DNA of 64,000 bases. Origin: Linyphia triangularis (Eukaryota; Arthropoda; Arachnida; Araneae; Linyphiidae). Made by a program: the position numbers and the translations under genes. The DNA lies in NCBI GenBank assembly GCA_963978545.1, contig OZ021723.1:95090002-95154001 (forward strand), in the 5' to 3' direction. This document shows, in pieces, positions 43,741 to 57,000 of the stretch (within the stretch, counting starts at the first letter, position 1; each line of letters begins with the position of its first letter). The notes under the pieces were generated by a model, which saw nothing but the letters and a program-made list of their open reading frames with translations, made no database searches and was not told the DNA's origin.

Positions 43741-45038
43741 TATTCGTGATTAGTGCCTGTTTAAGGTTAAATTTTGCTGTTTGATTCGAATCAATGCAGA
43801 ATTACTCACATTTTTATATCATATTGTATAAAAATATTCTGAAAATTAGTCCCAATTGTAATTTTTCTAAATAATCTGTGTTTAAAATTGTTATTTTAAC
43901 TGCAATTGTTCGTAAAATTGTTTGTTGCTTTATTTTATTGAACAAGCTTAACAATATGAATAAAAATTAAGATTTTTAGTACTTGTTGCTTTCAAATTTA
44001 GAAAACTGGATTTGATTAAATTTGGCCTGTTTTTCAATATGGTATAATTGCTTAAAGTTGTCTGACTTGTTGAAATGTTGGAAGTTTTTGCCCGTTTTCA
44101 TCGCTTTCACAGGAATTTCGTTTTTTCCCCTCCACTTTGTAGCTATACCATGCCTGATGACGGCACAAAGTATGTCCCTAAGTCTAGGTACAGCTATTTT
44201 AAGCCATTTTTACTCATGGACGGACAGAGATGGTGCAGTTTTATAAATGCACAAATGCACATTACATGAAAAACACATTTTTTTTTAAATATAACTTTAA
44301 ATGTGTTTCATGCATAAAATTTTTGGATTTTCGTTTTCAGCTTTTTGATTTTTTACCAAACTCATCCCTGTACCAGAAACAGTATTTATCCGGAGGGAAA
44401 ATGCCAAATAAAATTGCTCTAAAGAAATATCCTATACTGCATCTCATATGTACTGCAACTTTGTACATAAGTAATTTACATAACAGTAAGAATTTTATTG
44501 TGTTTTTAAAGGTCAATTTGGATTCTGGCAACTTGATAATTCTTTTGTTATTAGTTCCAGAATATTCCACAAACTTTTATTCTGACACTGTTTTAATTAG
44601 TTTTTAGAAATTATTTAAGAAGGGTAAATTACTAGTCTGAGTGCATGGGGTAGTTCGTTTTTGAAAAGTTGGCGACAAAGCCAAAATGTCGCGCGGCAGT
44701 AAATTTGACTGGCTCAAAAAGGTTACCAAATTTAGAACTTTATCACCTAAAAAAGAGCGCCAATCGGCTTGGGGATATTTGCATATACTCTGGGAATAGA
44801 CCAATCAAGATTTTGTTTACTGTATTTTAGCACTTGGCCAATATTTTGGTTGCCAAATGAGAAAACTCGCCTACTGATGCAACTGTTAGATTTTTTATTG
44901 TAGTTTTACATTATTATGTTATTTCCTTATCATAATCTTAAATCTCATTTGAAAAAGTAATTCTTTAAAATACAACTAAATAATAGTATTTTTATATTGT
45001 TTTTCTTTCTGAACAGTGAGCTTTCTACTTAAACACTA

Positions 45039-48000
45039 ATGGATGAGCTTCCAGAAGTAAGTTGTTTTAAATTAATACTTTCATTTGTTGAAATTTATAT
45101 TTTAATATTTTGTACAATTACATAATATGTACTAATAGCTGAACACAATTTGTGTTTACTAAAAAAGTTGAGAAATATTAAAGAAGTACAATGGACAATT
45201 CCCACCATTTTAAAAAAGAATTTATATTCAATTTTTAATGTTTTAAAAATGCCATAAACACAAAAACTCTGCTCACTGTGCTTTTTTTTTTTTTTTTTTA
45301 ATTTGCAACCTAAGTTTGCTTGTTAGTTTTGGCGGGGAAAACGATTCATTTGACTTGAATTGAATATGACTTCACTTGATCTAAAACAACTTGGCTTGAA
45401 ATGCAACAGCATAAACCAGTTTTGCAAGTTTCTCGCAAACCGGTACGGAATATGGCGTTTGTCTACCAAACACATATCAACTATTTGGCAGAAACCTCGC
45501 GATAACCGTAGAAAACGGAAGGATGCTGTGACGTCACAGCTATAGCAGAGCGTTTTGATCGGACTGGGTTTTGGGGCATTTTCTTTTTTTAATATTTAAA
45601 TTACTAATTTTTTTAAAGAACTTTTGTTTGAATATTTGAAATCAGAAAAAAATTCTTCATCTAAATATAAAGTAATTTTATTCATTTTTAAAAAATGTGG
45701 GAATTGTCAATTCAGGGGTGAAAATCTTCCGTATTTATGGAGATTTACGCCTTTTTTTTTTGTCTTAGAATTTCCACTTTTTCTACAATTTTATTATTTT
45801 TAGTGGGCTTTATATCATATTAAACTTGCCTAAAGCCTCCCTCAGTAAAAAGTTTCTGGCTGCACCACTGTTCTGTTTATACACATTTGAACACTAATAT
45901 CAAGCTTTTATTGTAGTTCAAAATAATGCTGCATATATTTTTCTCTTTTTGACTGTTTTCACCCCTGACAATTGGAAAACATTCATCTTTTAAGTTTAGG
46001 TGCAGCATTACTATTTTTGCTTGTTTAAGGGTAATTCCACATCAAATCAACCAATGGTCAAATTGGAAGATCAATGAATTTTATTCATTTTTGGTGTAAA
46101 TGTAGTATTAGTACAGTGAGTTAAAAAAATCATATTTTGAGATTTTTTTCAAAGTTAGGTATTTTTGAAAATTTGAAAAATTCACAAATTTTGCATCATT
46201 TAACTATCTTTAAATGGTTGTAACTCAAGAACTAATCGACCTAGAGAGCTGAAATTTATGTCAGTTTATTCAGTTTTATATTGTCTTTGATAAAATATAT
46301 AACACATGACAAAGTGTTTTTTAAACAATATTTATTTTTTTAATTAAAAAAAGTTTTTTTTTTAATTTAAAATCGGAATTTTAATTTTTTTTGAAAAAAA
46401 TATATTATATTTAGCTATCTTTTACAAACATTCTTACAAAATTTCAAGATGGTACTCCCATGGTATCATAGGGGGGGAAAATTCTGTGGGTAACTCTCTG
46501 GCTGACACACGGGACATTTTGGCTCTTTTTTTCTACTCGTAAATTGATAAGATTTATAAAACTAAGGTGAATCTAATAGTTATGTTTTCATTTTATATTA
46601 TATTACTTGGTGACAAAGTTATATGGAAAAATAATTATTTTAACTAGGTCAAATATGCATTTATATTGTCTGACACACAGGATACGGACGTGTCCCGTGC
46701 GTCAGACGATATAAATGCATATGAAACCGAGTTAAGATAATTATTTTTCCACATAACTTTGTCCCCAAGTAGAGCTATATAAAACAAAAGCAAATTTGCT
46801 AGATTGATAATGATTTTAGAATTCTAATTTACGAGTAGAAAAAAGAGCTAAAATGTCTTGTGCCTAAAGCAAAGAATTGCCAATGTATGACTGTCTGCAC
46901 AATTTTTATATGAAAAAAAATACATTTTGTTAAAAATTTATTTAAGTATCGAATGTGGTCCATTTGAGTGTAAAATACTGTTTTCTAGTCATGTCAATAT
47001 TTAGATGAAATAATAGTCTGCCATTTGTTACACTATTTGAAGAAAAAGGTGTTTTGTCGATTCCAGACTCAAAACTTGGTAAAAGTTTATCTCCTCAAAC
47101 AATTATTTCAGTAAAGAATTTTTATGACGATGATGAAGTAAGCAGACAAATGCCTGGGAAAAAGGACTATGTTTCTGTGGGGAAGGATGCTTTAGTTAAG
47201 ACAGTTCATATACAAAAGAGACTAATTTTGGGAAACTTACGAGAAGTTAATTGGCTTTTCAAAGTTTGCAGAGTTAAGACCGAAAAACTATAAGATTGCT
47301 GGTGTCAGTGGTACACATCCTGTGTGTGTCTGCATAGCACACCATAATATTAAATTGATGATTGCTAGAGGTAATTTACGTAAAATCAAACTACCTAAAT
47401 CTAATAATCCTCTTACAACATATAATGAATGCATGGCTAACATTATGTGCAATCCCCTCCAGCAAAGTCATGGGTTTTAAACAACTATGAAAACTGTTCC
47501 AAAATTGATGATTTTAAAGAAGCTCTGATGGGATGTCTTGCAGAAGATATGAATGATGAAAAATATCACGTATAAACAATGGTTTACTGTTGATCGTTGC
47601 ACCTTTGAGACCATTGCTAAACCACTTGAAGATTTTGTGCAAGAGTTTGGTAACCAAATAACACATCTAAAACGACAATCAATTTATTTTTTTTCTGAAA
47701 AGAATTGTCACTGGAAAAAAATTATTCTTTTAAAAGATCAAGTTAAAGAAGAGGTTAAAGTTTCTTTCCTTCCATCCAAAAGGACCATCAATATCATTCA
47801 CATATCCAAGAAAAGCAGACATTTTGACAGTTCCAAAAAACTTTATTTTGTGTAAATTGAATCCTATTACTGCAACAGATTGAACATGCTAAGTCCTGAA
47901 ACAGGAGATGATAAAAGCTACAAAAATGTTGCTCCAGAAAAAAAAAAATACTGTTTTAAGATGGCTGCTTCATTGCAGCAATGTGGGAGTTTAACTTAGC

Positions 48001-51000
48001 AAACTTTTAGCATTAGAATGTAATTAAATGGTTTATTTTTGAAGTTCACCACCTTATATTGTTTACCTATTACAACCCTTAAGTTTAAATGGAAATGTGC
48101 AAGAGTTTTACAGAATTTACAAACATATAGAACAGATATTTTTATTACCGTAGAATAGTAATAAAAGTAGGAAACAGTTTGGAAAAAATATTGCTATAAA
48201 ATGGTTAATTTAACCAAATAAATAAAATATAACAAAATAAACACTCATATTTTTGTTTGATAATTAAGCTAAACTTGCATAAATGGGAAATATTATTATT
48301 TTAGACATGAATTTATACTCAAATTACTTTTTAACATCAGATAATAGGGTTTTATAGAAAAAAATAGCCAAACCTACATACAGATATAATTTTTTTTTGT
48401 TTATGATAAAATAAGAGTACCATCATGAAATTTGGTGAAAATGTTCCTAAGAGATGGCCAAATATAATATGTTTTTTTCAAAAAAATTAAAAATTCTGTT
48501 TTAAAGTTTTTAAAAAATGTATAAGACAAATTTACAAAAAAAAATATTGTTTCAAGTAAGTTGATCATGTTATATATTCATTGAAAGACAGAAAAAAACT
48601 GAACAAAATGACACAAATACCAACCCTTTAGGTCAAATAGTTCCAAAGTTACAGCCATTTAAAGATTGTGAAACTATGCAACATTCGTGAATTTTTCAAA
48701 ATTTTAAAAATTTGTAACTATGGAAGGAATCGACGAAATTTTTTTTTTAATCTCACTGTTTTCATCTCAGAAGTAAGTTCAACACACAGACAAAATATTA
48801 AAACATTCCTACACATTGAGTCGAAAAATTATTTTTTTATTGGTTGATTTCGTGTGGAATGACCCTTAAAATTTATGCAAACCAAGTGTATAATTGTAAA
48901 CCTTCATCTCAATCTGGATAAATTTTTGGGTTTATTCCTAGTTTCCGTGGAGATATCGCCAACCGAATTTGGTGCCATTATTTTTTTTAATATTTCAGAG
49001 TGGTCACAGAACCTTTAAATCAGGGAAATGTCAGGAAGCTTTCTGTTTCAGGATAAAATGAAGGAAATATCAGGAAACTTTTTAAAATTTCACAAAAGTC
49101 AGGGATATTTTCTATGGTTTTACATGCATTTCTCCTTTCATCCTTATTTTGGCGCCATTTACCCTGAAAATTGTGGTGGTAATCATTAGAAGTTTAATGC
49201 TAAGGAACAGTTTAAACTTTTGATTAATGCATAATTTTTTTTCTTCTTTTTCTTAAATCTCTTTAGCATACATGTTCTATTTGATCAGGGTGTCTACACA
49301 TCCTTAAAAAAATTTGAAATTTAAAAAAAAAAAACATTCGACGTAAAATTAGGGCATTTTTTAGAAATCTTGGGGAATTGTCGGGGAACTTTTTTTCTTG
49401 AATTTTGTGGCCACCCTGTATTTACTTTTACACAATTTAATTTCACTATTTACAGTAGCAGATAATTTTAATATTTATTTAACACTATGTAATTTTAGCA
49501 TTTACAATAGCACAAAATTCAAATATTACGATTAAACTAATTAATAAGTTATTTGTTTGCACATTTTGGTTTATCTAGAGTTTAAACTCTTTCAAAACTT
49601 GGTCCTAAAACTCACTTAAATAGTTTTGGAGTGTCAAATTAATTATTTTATCACTTGCTGACATAAAAGTTGGGGTAAAGTAAGGTGTGCATGTGTTTTG
49701 TGCCTAAAATGAAAAACTACCAACTTATTTCATAACGTATTTCATTGGCCTTATGGCCAGTAAAACCTAAAAAAATAATCCTAACTATTTCCGGCAGTAG
49801 TTTTTAATATTTTGGGCTTTAAAACATTGTTTTTGCTTTCCCTATCCTGGTTGCATCGTATTCAGTTTTTTTTTTTTTTTTTTAAACTGCATCATGTCTG
49901 GTATTTACAATCTGAAATATAGGGTAACAAACTTTCTATATGTTTTAGTTTTGACTAAATCGTAAAATTATGCATTTATTTTCTTTATTAAAAAACATTG
50001 CTGGAAATAATGTACTATGCTGTAATGTTGTTGAAAGTAAAACAATTTAGTTCTTTAAGAATGCAGACTGAAAACACATTTTTTATTCTGTCAGTTCTTG
50101 AGAAAATCAGTTTCTTAAAGCAAGAATTTATCTTTTGAAATTTATTAAACATTTTTAAATATAATTTCAATTGGTACAGAATACCTCGGTGTTAATATTG
50201 TTATTCCAATAAATATGCTTGATTATAAAAGTTTTCAAGTATGTGAATATTAAATTACATTGTACCTGTTGTGTATAAATTGAAATAAAATTTTGTTTTT
50301 CTTTAAGCTTGTGTAATTTTTTACATTTGTATTATTGGAAAAGTATATACTATAAATGAGAATCGGGAGGAAAAATCCAATCGTTTCTCCTCTTTAGCAA
50401 TCTAAGCTTGTATTTTTGCATTCTTTTCATTAACTTCATGGGTTTTTTTCCCAGGTAATTTTTGCTACTGGCAATGGCTGCTTTGCCTTCGATTCTAAGA
50501 ATGGGAATGTGGTACAGAATCTCAAGGGACCCAATGTGGTACCTAGGACTTTATCTTTAATTGGAGAAGATTACATGATAGGAGCTGAACTCAATAAGCC
50601 TGTGCTTGTTGTGTGGCCACTTGCAGAAGAGGTACTCTTATATGAACATATTTTTTCACCTTCATTAATTAACTGTACAATGTAAGATGTTTTTTAAGAG
50701 GGCCAATTTGGCAATTAAAACTCTAATTGATAAGTTTATATCATTAATGTGACTTGTATTGTGTAGTATATGGAAGAAATCATAATGATTGTTTTATTTT
50801 GATAGATAAGAACCATATCACATTTGCCTGTTCCAGGAGTTGTATCAGCTCTGTCTGTTAGCAACTGTGGTTCATACTGCATTGCTGGCATTAAAAAAGA
50901 TTTGTATATTTGGAAGGTAATATTAATGAATTTTTAATATCACAAAAAAAAAAATTGATAAAGTTGCTTCAAAATATCAACCTTGATTTTAACTTTTTAT

Positions 51001-54000
51001 CATTTGGAGAAAATATATACTTATAAAATAGCTTTCCTCTCTGCCTTTTTGAAGAATTAAAATTGAAGTCATAAAAACTAATTGGAATTTGTCACTTCCA
51101 CCCAAAAAAAAAGAGCAAACAATGCATTAAAATATTGAATTTGTGCATATTTATTTTAAATTTGAATTGAATTGTAGTCTTAATATTTCTAACTTTTTTA
51201 ATAAGAATAAAGAATATAAATTTGAAATTCAACTGTTTTTTCTTATTTTTTTTTTTTTTTTTTAATGATAATAATTTAATGCAAAACTTTTATATTACCA
51301 TCTGATTGGGCCTTAAGTTGCCTTAACTCTGCAAACTGTCTTGTTTTCAAAGACTGGAAAAATCCATTAGCAGACTGTCAATTATCAATAAGCTGTGCAA
51401 GAAATGTCAAAAAATTCTACCATTGCTATACTACTGAATATTAAAATATGTATAAATTTAGGTCTGTACAGGGGAACTTTTGAAAATTGTTCCCAGACAT
51501 TATCAAGAGGTCAGTTGCATTCGATTCAGCATTGAAGACTCCCATATCTTGACTGGGGGTAGAGATGGCCATGTCAATGTGTGGCTCCTATCACGGTTAG
51601 TATATTGCATACATTTTTCTTGAATCTTTTATAAATGGTGTGTGTTTCTCCCTGTAATTTTTCTCTTTCTTCTCACCAAATTTATTGCATCAAACATGGT
51701 GACCACAAATCACCAGGTGATATATTTTTAATGTTTTTTAAAAAAATTTAAAGATTAATTTATTTTTTAATTGTTCAGGGTTCCCACGGTCATTAAAAAG
51801 GCTTAATATTTTTTAACTTGTTTCCCAGGCCTTAATAGTACTTACAAATGCTTAGAGGTCCTTAAATCCTTATTTTTTGTTGATGTTGTGTATCCGACTG
51901 TAATATTCATAAAAATTCTACTTTGATTTGCTTATCCCTGCTGAGGCTGCCACTTATCCGCACTGCACCGAAATGTTCTGGGTATAGTTGTACTGCTCAT
52001 GTTGCTTGGTTCCAGTGTTTTAAAAAGGGATACAAAATTTCTTCAGCAAAAAAAACTAAAATCACAATTTTCATTTCAGTAAAATGATTACGAGTTCTAT
52101 CACTCGTGATGTTTAATTTAACACAATTATAGCTTTGTTATTGTAAATTATTAACTTAAAATATAAAGCTATTTATACCAAATATCATTTAGAAAAATAC
52201 TTTTGTTTTTAGCTGAAACAACTTGTGAATACTATGCTTTGAAAGTGTACTTTTGATGTGCTCTGGCTAAAGCACAGTTCGTATGAGAAATGTATTGCAA
52301 CATCAAAGTCTGTTCGTAAGGAAAAATTCAAACTGTGCTTGAATGATTTTCATATTAGCACTATGACCGAAGCAACTGTTAAGTAAAGTGTTAAAGACAT
52401 GGTGCTCGGAAAAAAAAAATCTTGGGTCCTTAAAAAATATTATTTAGGTACTTAAAAGTCCTTGAAAAGGCATTGATTTTCATTCTGTGCTTTCAGTTGG
52501 GAGAGTGCGTCAATCTAAAAGCATGACAAAAGCCTAGATCTTAAATGCTCATACTCCTATATTTCTTGACTCGTTTTATTTATAATGTAGGTTAACTGAC
52601 ATACAAACCTCTGGCAGTGAAGTAAAACCACGGTTTACTTGGACTCATCATGCTGCCGAAGTGACCGACATTTACATTGGCTGTTTGGATCAGTATGCTC
52701 GAGTGGCTACCACATCTTTGGACATGACTTGCAGGGTAAGAAAATGAAGTCAACCATTAAGTTTAAAAATTTAGCTTCAGGGTTGCACACTACATTAGTC
52801 ATTATGGAAGTATCACGATCACGGAATTTTTAAAAAATTGCAATAAATTGGGGAATTTATTTTTGTCACTTGAAGTTTAACAAAGAGAAATCATTCAAGT
52901 ACAAAAATTGCTCTTTCAATTAATTTTATTCTCTCCATATTTTGTTACATAAAGTTTATTTTCTATTTTCCAGGTTCTTACTGTCCTTAAAAGTACTTGA
53001 GAGTTATTTATTTTCGGTAGGTCCTTACTCAAGGACTCTTAATATTCTCATTTTCCTCGCGAGTCCTTAATTTTCAATTGTGAACTTTTTTAGGCTACCC
53101 TAAATTTGATTTTTCCTATTTCCCCTCCTACTGGTTTTGACCCATCTTTTATTTGTAAAGTAGTTTTATTTTCTGAGTTATTGAAAATGGCTGATTTCCA
53201 GGAACATTTCACTTCTTTTTACTTCTGTTAGACATAGAAAAACAAAGTTGCACAAATTATAAATAAAATTCTATTTAAATTGTTTATAAATTTTAATTTT
53301 TATTATATAACGTTGTGAATTTATAAGTAAGAAAACAATGAGGTTTAATCATAACAAATATGTGAGGTCCTTACAGTTTTAAAGCCCTTAAAAACTGCTT
53401 ATTTTTTAATTTTCAAAAGGTGTATGAACACTGATTTTTAAAAAAAATTACTTAGTTTTTATTTCATATTTATTGAATAGCATTATTATTTTTAGAATAT
53501 TGACTATTTAATTTTTTGCTCAATGCATTTCTTTTAATTTAGCTTGAAATTTTTTATATCCAAATTATTGGAAAAGTATATGCAAATGAGAATTAGGAGG
53601 GAAATTAAAATCATTTCGCCTCCAAGCAATCTAAGCTTATACATAAGAAGGGTGAATGTTGTATAATTTAAACTATTAAAGACGACTGAAATAGATAAAG
53701 GCAATGCCTTTTTATCCTATACATTGTTTATTTAGATCATAAAATGTATATTTTGAATTTTTCAGATTTTTTGGAAAATTATTTTTGTGTTTTTTAAGAA
53801 ACACTAATTAGAACCACTATCGCAATTTATTAGCTAAAAAAAAATTTTTTGGATTGGCAAGTTCTCTTGCCAACCGTCGTTGATGGGTTTAATGGCTGGT
53901 CTTATTAAAGGTTTTTGTTTGCTATTTGCTATACTGAATGTATCATGTCAATGCTGACTTGCAATTTTTTTCTTTATAATACGGAAAAATAATTTACCTA

Positions 54001-57000
54001 TAAAGGTTTCCTTTTGAGTGGGAATTGTTCTTGATAACATTATTGCCTAAGATTATTACACAAAATGTTAACATGTATATATATAAATTTTTATTTATGT
54101 TACAAGCTGAAACATGCTGATTGAACAATTTAAGAAAATCTGATAATGTCTTATCAAAATCACCATATTTGTATTTTTAGTGCAGATTATACAAGATTTA
54201 TATCAGCTAAAGTATACATGTGAATTGTTCGATTTCATGTTTTCTATACCTCAGATATTTTTAATTGGAATTAAATTCCAAGATGATCTGAATAAGCTCT
54301 AATGATGCCTATACGCCTTGCTTTTTCTAAATATATCATACAAATAAAAAAAAATTGTATAGTATATTGAGCAGAATTATGAAGTTAAAAAATTATATTT
54401 TTAATTTTCAGGCATTCTTTTTTTTTTAACTTAATAATCTTTAAATTGTATTATGTGCTACATTATGAATTGTTACGTATTTACCATTTCTTTTTGTGTC
54501 TAGTTGTATGAGCTCAATTCTGGAGAGTTGATGTGTACCATTTGTATGGATGCACCTCTTACCGCTGTGACTATGGACACATTGGAATTTCTGCTGTTTC
54601 TTGGAGACGACAGAGGTGCTCTCCACAGAGTTAATCTATATGATAGAGTATGTAGACCTATTTTATTGTAAAGAAAAGTATGTTACGTTATGAAAAGGCC
54701 ATTAAATTATGCTGTTCAGAAATTGCTGAAATATTAGAAAAATTAGTAATTTCGGAAGTATCAAAAATGTATATTTTTTTTTAAAAAAAGGCAATAAATC
54801 AAAGGGATCTTAATCTTTTTGTGTCCGTTTGTAATTTAAAGAAATTTGTTGTGTGCAATAGATCGTTGTCCACCATTGGCTTAAATGAGTGACGAGGAAT
54901 TTTGATGGAAATTGGGAAATTTAAATTGTTTTCCCTCTGAACACTTGGAGATAAGAATGTATTATGTGTTTATTTTAAGATTAACAGCTTTTCTAGGCCT
55001 GCTTTAAAACTTTGTGGCCTTATTTTGCACTTTTCATCATTTGTGATGCCTCAATGTTGCATGAGACTAGGAAAAACATGCACATCAATAGCACCTAAAA
55101 ATAAATTTTTCTCAAATAAAATAGTATTTTGGGGGATTTTTCTTTATTTCAATTTATCAAAGTATTTTTTTTTATTACTCTAGTTGTTAGAACTTCTTAA
55201 TTAAAAGGCATTTATTGACTGTTTACATTGATAGTTTGCTTTTCAGCATCAAAATCTTTCAACCATGGTAATCTTCCGATTCTTTATTTGGGATATTGAG
55301 AGCCCTTTGTTTTCTGCCTATCTGGCAATATCATGTTTACATTATTCAATTCAAAGGCCATTTTTAATATGCTTTAAGTTCTATGAATGATTATTGGATA
55401 AAATGTGAGTAAACTTATAGGCTTTCAGCATTAGGTTTTGCCAAATTTCACATTAGAAATATAAATGCAGCTATTAGACAAGTCTTTAGGGTTTGCGAGA
55501 TATTAATTCGTTCCTACACTAATGCATGGATGTCGTACCTGCTTATAGCTTCTTGAAAACGTACATTTTTAATGAATTTTTTCATAAATACTCCATTTTA
55601 ATCACTTTGTCATGGAAGTAAAAGTTCAAAACTGTACCTTATTCGTTGATTTTTTTTTAATGTATACTTGCTAAGTTAGAAATGGATAATACAAAAATAC
55701 TCATTTTTATATGTTTAGTGATGAGCTAAATTCTAAAACATTCTACGTTCTTTCTTAATATTTAGTTAGTATTGTGCTTAAACAAGTAAAACTTGTTTAA
55801 GGTGAATATTTTAAAATATATTGGAAATTCATTTAAAAATTAAATTTAGAATCCAACGAGAAGTTGTTTTTTAATATATATATTTTTGTGGCTTCATGCT
55901 ATAATGCAGTCTTCTTTCCTCAGTGGAATCTAATTGTTTTATGAATTAAATAAAAATAATAATGGCATGATTTTTGTTTTTAGTTGCCTACTGAAATTCA
56001 TAGTAATGAATTGGAAGATAGTGAATTCAAACTTCATCAGTAAGTTATTGTGCTTTGTTTTAGAACCTTTTATTGGGCCCTTAACCTTCTGAGGGTCATG
56101 GGCGTATATATACATCCTTTGATCCCCAGTTTTTCCAGCAATACACAACCTTTTTAAATTTATCAATAAAATGTAAAATAAGATATTTTTTAAATCTTTT
56201 TATTAGGATGATAGTTTAAAATCTACTTAAAACAAAATAAATAAAAAACAATCAAAAAATTATATATTTTAATCAGAAATATAATTTAAAAATTATTACA
56301 GGGAAAACAACTATAATTTCGCCCATTCCCTGAACGCTCAGAGGTTTAAGAAATGTTCTCTTTTGTTAGTTATGTATAAATTTAGAACCATAAACTTAGA
56401 AAATCTAAAAATTTTATCAAATTGATATTTCTTTGAAATAGTTTAAAATTTCACTTGTTCAGAAAAATTAAATTTCTGAAGTTCAAATTTTATTAGTGTT
56501 TGATTAGTTCGTACATAGAATTTTTTGGTATTGAATTGCAGAGTTGGCATGAATTTCGCTTCCGGAGAATACTATGAGAAATTTATATTCTATTAGGAAT
56601 ACAATTTTCTCATCATTGAATTTTGTGTAGTATGCATTATGATGTTTATTTATTCGCTGTGTACCCATGTCATTGATACCAAATAGCATCAACGTTTCTA
56701 TTATTCTGCTTTTTTTTTTTTTTTTTTTTTTTTTCAACTTTTTTTTTACTTTAAATACTATAGTACATATTTAGAAAATGTTGCCTATTACTTGGGTTGT
56801 GTGTTCCTTTTAAAATATTTTTTGACACCTCCCCGAAACCGGAATGATTACGGAATGTTAGCAAATTATGTATTTGAATATCCAGTTGTATTTTACTAAC
56901 AGTTGTTTGCTGCTTTTGGCTAAATTAATTGCTTGTTTTTGAAAATAGCATCATCTGGTATTCTTTGCTTATTTGGAGTTGGAGCTATTTTTCAATTATG

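Larger units (their letters stand above)
41784..44814. mobile_element. Long-inverted-repeat element between RPAP3 and WDR18
   Basis: TTGGTCTATTCC at 41784 and its inverse ending at 44814 begin inverted repeats of about 160-220 bp. These share CCAAGCCGATTTGGCGC, GTTCTAAATTTGG and GGCTTTGTCGCCAAC; the left arm has an insertion. A related end (TATCGCCAACCGAATTTGG) occurs at about 48928-48980. The interior holds a second repeat (42757-43129) and a degenerate repeat field (43150-43740). No transposase was recognised, so it is probably a non-autonomous or fold-back element. Confidence 0.6.
46025..48869 (+). mobile_element. TTAA-flanked transposon with ~450-bp inverted repeats
   Basis: TTAA at 46025-46028 and 48866-48869 bounds a 2837-bp element whose ends read GGGTAATTCCACATC and, inverted, GGGTCATTCCACACG. 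Similarity of the inverted repeats continues for about 450 bp (for example ATCTTTAAATGGTTGTAACT against ATCTTTAAATGGCTGTAACT). TTAA target sites are used by piggyBac and Kolobok transposons. The interior holds a broken protein-coding region (47054-47880) and a palindromic insert (46501-46868). Confidence 0.8.
45057..50454 (+). other. WDR18: WDR18 intron 1 (5.4 kb)
   Basis: Holds a GC-richer block with a CRE palindrome (about 45310-45560), a 255-bp MITE (45713-45967), a TTAA-flanked transposon (46029-48865), a fragment of the long-inverted-repeat element (48928-48980), a 5-bp-TSD MITE (48996-49418), and a 100-bp segment (50307-50411) duplicated in intron 5. Confidence 0.7.

Noticed and set aside
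44022..44607. Overlapping + strand frames upstream of WDR18
   Set aside because: Hydrophobic Phe/Leu-rich low-complexity frames inside a repeat element; no relation to the WDR18 start.
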